Source: Byssochlamys sp. IMV 00236 | Taxonomy: Eukaryota > Ascomycota > Eurotiomycetes > Eurotiales > Thermoascaceae | Direction: 5' to 3' | Assembly (NCBI GenBank): GCA_001931875.2 | Contig: MSJH02000717.1 | Location: forward strand, 1 to 21,211 | Length of the DNA: 21,211 nt | Shown here: piece after piece, positions 1-8,348 of the stretch | Layout: the number at the start of each line of letters is the position of its first letter | How positions within the stretch are numbered: position 1 is the stretch's first letter | Translations under genes and position numbers: made by a program | Notes under the pieces: model-generated | Seen by the model: the letters and a program-made list of their open reading frames with translations, nothing else | What the model was told of the DNA's origin: nothing | The model's database searches: none

Positions 1-79
1 TTTTTTTTTTTTTTTTTTTCTTCTTTTCTCTCTCTTCCTTCTCTCTTTTCTTTTCTTTTTTTTTCTCGTTAAAAACAAC
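1..79 (+). promoter_or_regulatory. Polypyrimidine leader upstream of ARL8
   Basis: The window opens with a run of about 19 T, followed by a C/T-rich tract that reaches to within about 15 bp of the ARL8 start codon. Such pyrimidine-rich tracts just upstream of the ATG also precede the 7TM receptor gene and the WW-domain gene here, so this is probably the core promoter/5' leader of ARL8. The window edge lies inside the T run, so nothing upstream can be judged. Confidence 0.45.
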
Positions 80-855
80 ATGGCAGGACTTATTCAGTGG
101 TTAATAGATTGGCTAAGAAGTTTATTCTTTAAGGTAAGATTGCCTTTATTACGTTTATTTGTATGCTAAGACATTTATAGACCGAAATGGAGTTAACTCT
201 TGTTGGACTTCAAAACAGTGGAAAGACAACGCTTGTAAACGTTATAGCAGTAAGTAACCAGAAAATTAAGCCAAGAATCAAACTGACATTATCTCAGTCA
301 GGACAGTTTATCGAAGACGCCATACCTACAGTTGGGTTCAATATGCGTAAAGTGACCAAAGGTAACGTTACAATGAAACTATGGGACATTGGAGGACAAC
401 CTCGATTCAGAAGTATGTGGGAAAGATATTGTCGTGGAGTGAACGCTATTGTGTAAGTAGACTAGAGAGAAAGAGAAAGTATGGATATAGGATACTAAAA
501 TTTTTTTAAAAAAAGATTTGTGGTTGATGCTGCAGATCGTGACAAACTAGAAGCTGCCAATACAGAATTGAAGAATTTATTAGAGAAACCACAGTTGGCT
601 AATATTCCTGTACTTGTCCTTGGAAATAAAAATGATTTACCAGAGGCCTTAACGGCTGAAGAACTGATTGAAGCACTGTAAGAAAGAGAAAAAAAAAGAA
701 AAAAAGAAAAAGAAAATGTACTCACTTTAATAAATAGACACTTAAAGACTATCAAGAATAGAGAAGTATCATGCTATTCTATTTCAGCAAAAAATCAAGT
801 GAATATTGATATTACATTACAATGGCTTATTAAAGCAGGCAAAGGACAGAAATAA
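80..855 (+). CDS. ARL8: ARL8-type Arf-like small GTPase
   Basis: Five exons: 80-133, 181-249, 298-452, 516-677 and 738-855 (185 residues; animal ARL8 proteins have about 186). The first exon encodes an 18-residue amphipathic helix rich in Leu, Ile and Trp. It lacks Gly2, so, as in known ARL8, it should not be N-myristoylated. GTP-binding motifs are intact: P-loop GLQNSGKTT, switch I with IPTVGFNMR, switch [12 protein letters not shown], and the guanine motif GNKND. The stretch from [14 protein letters not shown] to [12 protein letters not shown] is the family hallmark. In animals ARL8 sits on lysosomes and recruits motor adaptors for their movement; a late-endosome/vacuole role here is inferred from family. 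Introns are 47-63 nt and the third carries a TACTAA branch sequence near 493. The next gene begins about 195 bp downstream on the same strand. Confidence 0.95.
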
Positions 856-859
856 CCTA

Positions 860-900
860 TATTACTATTATTATTATTATTATCACTATTTAACCTTTAT
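860..900 (+). repeat. Degenerate TTA/TTAT simple repeat in ARL8 3' region
   Basis: An imperfect ATT/TTA repeat follows the ARL8 stop codon. The surrounding 856-1050 interval is AT-rich, contains only low-complexity reading frames, and serves as the short spacer to the next gene. Confidence 0.6.
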
Positions 901-1050
901 ATACCATTTTATACATCTTATTGTTGTTATCATTATTATCCCCCTCCTTCTTTTCATTCCTTTTTTTATATATACACATAAAAAACGCCCTTTTTTATAT
1001 AATTTTAGCCATTTTGCTTGGATTTTGTATTCTTTGTCCTTGTACTATTT

Positions 1051-2644
1051 ATGCCCGTAAAAGACTCGTTGTTTTGGATATTTGAAGAAAAAAACACAGA
1101 GTAAAAAGAAAACATACAATCAGTGTATGTATATCCTTACTAAAGTTCTTTTTAAAGTGATGATGTATATTTACCTTCTGACATTCCAGCTGCTGCTATT
1201 AAATCAGAAAGAAACTATAAGCTAATTAAAGCAAGACACCAAAGACAAGTAGAAAGACTGATTGCTCAACAATTACAAGAACTAAGAGAATATGACAAGC
1301 AATTTACAATCAGATATGATAAAGATCTATTTATTGAGCCTATTTTTAGTCTGATTGAAGAAGTTGACCCACAGCATTTCTTGACAGAAAATGCAGATGC
1401 GATCGGGCACTTGACATCATTTACACATGACGGACATGGAACTCAAGATGACAACAATATCACTCAAGACAAGTTAGAAGGACGGAAACAAGAATATTTG
1501 ATTACTCTGACGGTAATAAATAACAAGAGCACGAAAAAGGCAAAGATTGACTGTGTATCTATAGAAAAAGCACAGACAGGGTTTTGAGGAACTCTTATAT
1601 AATCACCAAAGACAGCATGAAAGACTATTTGAATACCAGAAGAAAGAACTTGCCATATTCCCTCCAGGGTTGTTGGATATAAAGCGAACAGGATCGCCAA
1701 CAACAACCACTCATCATATAGGCAACAGCGGCAATTCAAAACCACACAAAGAATACAAACAATGGCCAGAATACAATACTTCGTCCCCTCTTGAGCCAAC
1801 CAATGCCCCATCCATGAAAGGAAATCAACCTATTCACCAAAAGAACACCTCATCTCATCACCCATTGCCGTTAAGGATCCCACTTACTGTAACAACACCA
1901 AGAACACCGCCTACTGTAACAGCAACATCAAGAGTCCCACCTACTGTAGCAACTTCGTCATCAAAAGCGCCACCCACAGTAGCAACATCAACATTAAATA
2001 AAAGTACTTCACCTACCGTAAAATTCTCGCTACCCAGCAAAAGGCTTACACCCTTTATGTTACTATCAAAGCCAAAGAAAGCAACACCGACTGCTGTAGC
2101 ACCATCTATTACAGAATCTCCAAAAGCCCATATGAAACAATTGCTTAAAAGCCAAGATACAACACCATCTTCAAGTATTTCATCATCAACAAGCCTATTT
2201 GATACAAACGTAAAGCCATCATCAACGAGCCTATTCAGTACAAACGGAAAACCATCATCAACTAGTCTATTCAGTACAAAAGAAGCCCCATTAAGCTTAT
2301 TCAGTGCAAATGAAGAATCATCATCATCAGGATTATTTAGTACAAATACCATGAATCAAGACAAAGTGATACCCTTAATTGATAAAGGGACCATGCGAAT
2401 TATGAGAAACCCAGATCGTGTTGTTATATATGACGAAAATAATGTAGAAACTGTGTATGGTAACCCTAAAGATTATGACGATGCAATCAAAGGCATAAAT
2501 ACACGCTCGGATAATCCTGTGTATAGAAGAGTGATGAAAAACGTCAATCATTTATTTTTTAAAACAGATACAGGTCGAGTGGTCATCATCGGCCCTGTAT
2601 CAAAAGTACGACCTATCATTAATGCCTTCTTCTCATCCATTTAA
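1051..2644 (+). CDS. Unrecognised Ser/Thr/Pro-rich protein with internal repeats
   Basis: Three exons, 1051-1100, 1158-1512 and 1580-2644, join in phase to give 489 residues. The first intron has a TTACTAA-like branch sequence near 1138. I do not recognise the family. Residues about 25-130 are charged and helical-looking, with many Gln, Arg and Glu (for example HQRQVERL). Exon 3 opens with a similar charged segment containing HQRQHERLFEYQKK, suggesting coiled coils. Residues about 200-270 are low-complexity Thr/Ser/Pro with repeated PPTVATS-like units. Residues about 337-392 hold a second repeat family built on SSTSLFSTN. The last ~95 residues (about 394-489) look like a compact folded domain containing RVVIYDENNVETVYG and ending in KVRPIINAFFSSI. 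No signal peptide or membrane segment is visible. The start choice rests on in-phase joining, because exon 2 has no in-frame ATG. Confidence 0.75.
2181..2346 (+). repeat. Degenerate tandem repeat coding for SSTSLFSTN units
   Basis: Within exon 3 of the preceding gene, units of about 36-40 nt encode variants of SSTSLF(D/S)TN(V/G)KP, followed by diverged copies ending in SLFSAN and GLFSTN. Five SLF/GLF-containing units can be counted. They are regularly spaced and in frame, so they represent protein-level tandem duplication. The Leu-Phe pairs in a Ser-rich linker superficially recall FG-type or short linear interaction motifs, but no function can be assigned. Confidence 0.75.
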
Positions 2645-2741
2645 AAAACACCTCTTATTAAGCAAACCATTGATTGTACGCGTAACCTAATAATAATAGC
2701 GTGGCTTTATTCAAAGATCTGCATTAATTAGAAGACTAATG

Positions 2742-2747
2742 AATAAA
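2742..2747 (+). promoter_or_regulatory. Likely polyadenylation signal (AATAAA)
   Basis: An AATAAA hexamer lies about 100 bp after the stop codon of the repeat-containing protein gene, in an AT-rich 3' flank. No competing gene lies on this strand downstream. Confidence 0.45.
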
Positions 2748-2859
2748 AAATGTTGCATTGTTCATTTTATACTTACCGAGGCGTTAAGAAATGCACTGCC
2801 ATTATAGACAGCACATTAAATCCAGGGAGCACCGTTAGTCTTTTGTAGGGCTTTCATTG

Positions 2860-3501
2860 TCATGTTTTGATCTGTAACAAAGATATCATGTATATTGAAT
2901 GCACTGTACCACGAGATTCGCGCTTGAGGACAGAGTGTGCTCTTCGCTTTGATCGAGATTGAGTAAGAGAGATAGATTCACAAAAGGTCTTGAAGCTCTT
3001 CTTGATACTATCAGAGGCATGCTTTTCTTGGCCGGCAAAAATGGAAAATATATTATAGAATGAATTCGGAGTGATCACAGGTAGTTCTTTGCCATTCTGG
3101 AGAAGTTCCAAGAAACAGTAATTATCAAAGATAGATCCAGCCTATACCAATTGAGCGATGTGGTCAACTACTTCTTGGATCAAGGCAACAAATTTGGGAT
3201 ATCTGCAGATATTAGCCAAAGATGTCTTGATTATAGAAGTTTCCTCGACGGTATCTTTGGGCTTTGGAAAGAAAACTCATGCACTTTCAGGGGCTAAACG
3301 CTTGTTGTGCAGGCGTGATGTTTGACCCAAGAGAGCATCAAAAAAGCAATCAACTCATGTGTGATGTTGCATGTCTCTTATTCTAATTTGAGTATAAAAG
3401 ATAAATGATGATGATGATCTGCTTTAACAAATACCTTTTCCGCCCTCCCTGTCAAACAATGTCTCTGTTTCTTGTGGCGGAGATAAACGGAATTTTACCA
3501 T
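2860..3501 (-). pseudogene. Decayed transposon-like gene (possible Fanzor/TnpB-type N-terminal region)
   Basis: On the minus strand an ATG at 3501 opens a short exon (3501-3435). It can be joined in phase across an 81-nt intron (3434-3354) to a long frame running to 2860. That frame is broken by an in-frame TGA (3279-3277) and TAG (3144-3142), yet protein-like sequence continues in the same frame on both sides, with blocks such as FDALLGQTSRLHNKRLAPES, ICRYPKFVALIQEVVDHIAQ, SFYNIFSIFAGQ and RSKRRAHSVLKRES. Retention of frame across two stops indicates a formerly functional gene. From memory, the organisation resembles the N-terminal region of repetitive mucoralean Fanzor (eukaryotic TnpB-like) proteins. 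That family assignment is tentative, as no nuclease catalytic region is present. It is a 3'-truncated remnant lying just downstream of Dnmt2 on the same strand. Confidence 0.55.
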
Positions 3502-3576
3502 ATTTGACAAGCTTAGTTTCTCAGGGTATATCCTTGAAATAGATCAAAGCACATTTGTAATGTCTGAATATAAAGT

Positions 3577-4988
3577 TTATTGACTTTCATTTTGATTTGA
3601 ACTGGCAAAAGGTTCTTTCAAGAGATAACGCATTAATTCGGACACCAGTTTAACATTAATGCTATTGCCCAAGGTGCGGTACTTTTGTTTCAGTGAGCTT
3701 GTGTTGGGAAAGCTGAACTGATCAGGAAATCCCATCAAGTTGGCTACTTCTCTTGGAGTAAAGTATCTTAATCTTAATGATTTGAGTAACTCTAGTTGTT
3801 TGCTTTCATCAATGTCTTTATATTCCATTGCTTGTTGAAAGACTATTGCTGTCTATTAAGTATTTAGCATTGTGTGTATATGTGTAGTATATTTCATTAC
3901 ATCTAAACTCTCGCTCATCTGCAGAATGGATCCTGTGCCTTGGGCATAATGAAAGTATCCTTTTGTAAAGCAGCAGCTACGTCTACTAGTCGGCTTTACA
4001 ATATCAAATACTTGCATATTTTTAAGAAGCACTTTATCAGGCACTAAAAAGGTTTGTTCGTCAACATTAGGCTCCAAATAAGCAGAGATTGCTTCCACCT
4101 CTGCTTCATCCACATACTCTTGTCCTCTATTGTCAATGAAAGCCTTGGACATTTTTTCAGAAAGAGGAATGTAGTTTATAATTGTGCCGGTAACAGGTAC
4201 TGCAAACTCGTAGGGTTTATGCTTGGCCAATAAATAGTATCTCATACGGGAATTAGGGATTCCAAGCTGTAAAGGTGTCAGTAAAAACTCTTGAAAGTTG
4301 TAGTCACTATGTTGTAAAGCATCAACAAGCATCTCTCGTGAGTCGGATTCCTACAAACACTATAAGCTCTTTCATGATCTCTTCTTTTGATTTTTTTTTT
4401 TTTTTTACTTGCCTCGAAACCTTTTACATTCTCGACCAAGATATACTTTGGTTTATTTCTCATTTCTTTCAAGACACTCATCAAGTAAAGAAAGCTCTTA
4501 GCTCGTGCATCCTCGCTACCCTGTTGTAATCCTTGTCTGGTATATGGTTGACATGGTGGTGACATAGTCCATACGTCTGCTGCAAAATCCTCATATTGCT
4601 TTGTCGAGAGGGTCTCGATCAGTTTCTATCGGAACCAGAAGGTTATGAACCTTAACTCAAAACTTTAAATAAGGGTTCACCTGTCCGACTATTTTTGGAT
4701 TAAAATTATGTCTGTATATCTAATAAAAAGAAAGGCTAAGTTTCAGGAAGAACAAAAAAAAAAAAAGATCATGGGTATGGAACTGACCTCGTTTGCGACT
4801 GTATTAATATCAAAAGCCTTTAATATGTCAACATCCCAACCAGCTAAATTGGCAGCATAATGCTATGAATAAATATATAGGCACGATATAAACTAAGGAA
4901 AGAGTGTCGCCACATATTGGGACTAGCTTATTCTTTTTACCATTCCACCAATGCCTGAATAAAACTCGAGTTGTCTTAAGGGTGCCAT
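3577..4988 (-). CDS. Dnmt2/TRDMT1-type tRNA (cytosine-5) methyltransferase
   Basis: Six exons (4988-4941, 4862-4788, 4719-4681, 4625-4413, 4350-3901, 3852-3577) give 366 residues; human TRDMT1 has 391. SAM-dependent methyltransferase motifs appear in order: motif [11 protein letters not shown] (residues 7-16), motif [10 protein letters not shown] with the catalytic Cys at residue 79 (the same number as in human), motif VI ENVKGFE, the Dnmt2-typical RSCCFTKGY segment, then [15 protein letters not shown] and motif X GNSINV. Known Dnmt2 enzymes methylate C38 of tRNA-Asp and relatives, so tRNA rather than DNA is the expected substrate. All introns join in phase. The fourth (4412-4351) appears to use a GC donor (GCAAGT). 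The gene is transcribed divergently from the 7TM receptor gene. No key residue is missing, so it should be active. Confidence 0.93.
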
Positions 4989-5255
4989 CAGTACAAGAAT
5001 AAAAGAGAAGGGGAACTAGAGTGTGGCTTTTTAGTCTTTTTGAAACAAATTTTAAGTCCGCTGTCAATTCTGAGTTGACATTTTGTTGGGTGGAACGGGT
5101 CAGATAACAATTGAATCCTTAATTATTATGCATCATTGGTTTAGATTTTTCTTTTGCCCTTTTCTTCTCCCCTTCTCTCTTTCTCTCTCTTTTTCTGTCT
5201 CACTATTGCATCCCCCTTTTTTCCTAAACTAGTTCATGGGTACAAGGATAGAGGA
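4989..5255. promoter_or_regulatory. Divergent promoter between Dnmt2 and the 7TM receptor gene
   Basis: This 267-bp interval separates the two start codons, which face away from each other, so it must hold both promoters. The receptor-proximal part (about 5140-5222) is strongly C/T-rich, like the leaders of other genes here. No certain TATA box or factor site can be named. Confidence 0.5.
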
Positions 5256-8200
5256 ATGGACGCAGAGACACACTTTCACTTGGAACATATGAGTTTCACG
5301 GCAGGACAATTATCTGGTTTGATTATTACCAACCTTGTAGCATCTATCATGTCCTTGGCGGGTACAATTTGTGTCCTCATTGTTCATGGCATTCTTTTAG
5401 CTTATCGCCCAAAGGTTGTAAACAGACTATCTCTCAGACTGATCGTCCTCTCTAGTATATTTGATGGCGTTTATTCTGCTAGTCAGATAGCAGTAGATCA
5501 TATCGATAGTAGACAATCATCCTGTCGAGTACTTATCTATATTTTAATATCAACGGACACAATGGCCTGTATGTGCTTGGCAGTCATTGGCTTAAATCTG
5601 GTGATGATATTGGCTATGAAAGTATCAAGGACAAAGAAGCTTGAAATATTCTATTATGTTATCATTGCTGTTTCTGGCGTACTAGTAGCCGTCGTACCCA
5701 GGCTAGTACCTCATATCCGTGGCCCATTACCTGATGAGATAGTAGCCTCTTGTTGGTAAGATCCCCCTTATACAGCTTTCAATTTATCTCTTTCGATACT
5801 AAAAGTATGATTGCTTATTAGGTATCATTATTACTTTGAAGGTCGGATGAGAAATTTATTCAATTGGGTAAAAAAAAAAAAAAAAAAAAAAAAGCAACTT
5901 GCTTCCTATGTCAGACAACGATATACTAACCTCACTTATGCAGCTTTGGTATTATGGATGGTTACTCTTTTCTTCATTATTTGCGGCCATGTATGCTATC
6001 ATTGCAATTATCTTTATCGTTCGAGCCCGTGGAAACTATGCTGGCACACTTGATCTACAATCTCGAAAGCATGACACAGCTATTAGCTCCTTGTACATTC
6101 TCAGAAAACATGGCAACACCACCGATGTTTTTCGAAAAATAGCCATTCGGTGCATTTGTTATCCTTTAGGTAAGCTTTTATTTGACTTTCTTAAAGTGTT
6201 TGCTTATTTTGGTGCTTAGTACCTCTCATTTCAAAAATTTGGGGAGTGAGTATAGAGATAGCGGTTGCAGCAAATGCACATATTCCTTACCCTGTATTCA
6301 TTCTAGACCGATTATTTTCTAGCTTACTAGGTAAATTCATATGTTCAATGTTTGACATTATCGACTAACTCATCATTTATTCAAAAGCTTTCATGGTCTC
6401 TTGTATTTACTTTACAGATCCTGCTATTTGTACAGTGCTTGGTGAGATCATGGATACGATTAAGAGAAGATATGTGCATGACTACTACACAGTTTTATTT
6501 CAACCTGATCCTGAATCTGATGAAAACGATGATGATTACCCTAAAATCATCAGAATTGCTCCTGTTCGAGGTGAAGGTCGAGGAGAACATGCAAGAATTT
6601 CGGCTCTGATAGAAGATATAAAGAAGAAATTGCTTGACGACGTTGGATCAGAGGTGGACGTTGGTGGGGTTTTTCCAGCAGACGATGACGAAAGCATCAA
6701 TATGTATGCACATATATCGCACGTTCCCTCAGTCGAATTACAGACAACCAAGGGTCAACGCATTAGTTCACCCGAAAAGCTTTATGACATTGTTACAGTG
6801 ACATCCAAGAATGGCAGAGTTTATTTACCCAATAACAAGTTCACGGATAATGCAAGTGGATCATTCAAATCGTTCCCACAGCGCTCTCGGGCCTTTATTA
6901 TTCCTCTTTTAAAACTGAACAAGTCAGACAATGGATCATCTGACCACTTTAATGGCACATCCGGTCCTTCCTATCAACGAAACGAGCTTGGAGCTGTTGA
7001 AAGCCTTAGACCATTCAAACATCCGCTCACAGCAAGGTTCCTACATTGGCTATTGATACATGTCTTCAGAGTTAAGCCGGTGGCAGTGAACGTCCCAACT
7101 TCGACGATCAGGATAAGCGACGTAGCCAATAGGACTAAATCAGCCGTAACCTCCGGTGCTTCAACTTCTAAACCTAGCGAGAATAAGGATTCAGCAACTA
7201 TTGATCGCAGTCGCAACCTATCTGCTTTATCTTCGGCTGTCTCATTCGCACCAGTATCCGGTGCGTCTCAGGATGATTTGTTGACTGACAGTCGATTTGC
7301 AACTGAATCCGAGATTGATATTCAAAATGATACAGCTCGTCTACCTAACGTGTCTCCTGATCCGTCTTTTCGGCATGTATTTAATGGTGTTTTTGAGCTT
7401 CAAGAGAAAAGAAAGCATCTAAGGCGAATCTCAAGTATAAACATTGGCAGTCTGCAACGATCACCAGAGTACAAGGATGATATTGCATTACAAGTACTTC
7501 AGAATGATACCGGCCCTACAGAAGAAAGTACGAACAGCTCTTCGTCACCGGCTGTCAAGTTTTCTACACCGATGCTCAATCCAAGCAAGCTCGTTTCATC
7601 TATGGGCAGCAGACGGCCGTCAGCCTCACTGATATGGAATAAATTCTCTCGTCCGAGAAGTAAGAGCTTTAGTTTTGAAGCTTCAAGAGAGATCGATAAC
7701 GCAGACCCTATCGAGCTTCAACATGTTGATCTAAAAGCAAGTAACGAAGAAGAGCAGGCCATGATTGATTCGGATATAAGAAAGTATAACCGTACATCTG
7801 CCACTTACTCAGAACGCGAGCAGCTGCATGAGCCATCCGTTCGCGAACCTCTACCTCGGTTCCCAAGCCAACTCTGTCCTCGCCCGGCAAGGCAATATTC
7901 GAAATCGAGCATTCCAAGAGCGGCAGCAAGAGAGCATACGGAGAGCAGTGCTTCTGCATTCGGTGAGTTGTTTTTGGAAAACAGAGCCGGCCAGAGAGAG
8001 CGACGCTTGCCTCGAGCAAGCACATCAGAAGATATAACTGATTATTATTACTTGGAAGACAATTCTGACAGTTTGAACACTTTTCAGAGCCAATCATCCA
8101 AGGCAGTAGTAATGCCTATTTTATCTAATCATAGCAATGGAGCAATGACTATACAAAAGCCACAAGATCGGGAGGACATGAATATAGACTTAGAGTATGG

Positions 8201-8276
8201 AATTCCCGAAGAATGGGAAGCTGTTGTAGATGAACAACTGAAAAGGCGTATTAGTAAATTATCTCCTCAAATATAG
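5256..8276 (+). CDS. Seven-transmembrane G-protein-coupled-receptor-like protein with long cytoplasmic tail
   Basis: Exons 5256-5755, 5822-5867, 5944-6169, 6220-6330 and 6418-8276 join in phase to give 913 residues. The first ~300 residues contain seven hydrophobic segments. A Cys before TM3 (SSCRVLIY) and a CW pair after TM4 (VASCW) are placed like the conserved GPCR disulfide. The extracellular N-terminus is short (about 18 residues). The cytoplasmic loop before TM6 is basic and ends in RKIAIRC. TM7 leads into a tail of about 600 residues rich in Ser, Asp and Arg, with acidic patches (DENDDDYP) but no recognised domain. The layout recalls fungal Git3/Gpr1- or cAMP-receptor-like proteins; the ligand is unknown. 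The ATG at 5256 is preferred because upstream in-frame sequence is the C/T leader with no ATG. Intron 2 contains a run of over 20 A. Confidence 0.85.
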
Positions 8277-8304
8277 ATTCTTTTTATGTAAATTATGTGT
8301 AAAT

Positions 8305-8310
8305 AATAAA
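8305..8310 (+). promoter_or_regulatory. Likely polyadenylation signal of the 7TM receptor gene
   Basis: AATAAA lies about 30 bp after the receptor stop codon, inside the 72-bp gap to the convergent peptidase gene. The two 3' UTRs probably overlap. Confidence 0.5.
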
Positions 8311-8341
8311 TGCAATTATGGTAGTAATCAAATCATACATG

Positions 8342-8347
8342 TTTATT
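8342..8347 (-). promoter_or_regulatory. Likely polyadenylation signal of the convergent peptidase gene
   Basis: On the minus strand AATAAA begins two bases after the peptidase stop codon, an unusually close position. It may act as the poly(A) signal or be incidental to the local AT richness. Confidence 0.35.
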
Positions 8348-8348
8348 A

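Noticed and set aside
806..1060. Plus-strand frame of 84 codons after ARL8
   Set aside because: It starts inside the last ARL8 exon in another frame and then translates an ATT/TTA repeat into a Tyr run; low complexity, not a gene.
1464..2352. Two minus-strand frames opposite the repeat-containing gene
   Set aside because: They mirror the repetitive plus-strand exon; the plus strand has splice-consistent coding sequence and these do not.
6536..8097. Several minus-strand and shifted frames within the receptor tail exon
   Set aside because: Shadows of the long plus-strand coding exon with no independent start context, splice sites or family resemblance.
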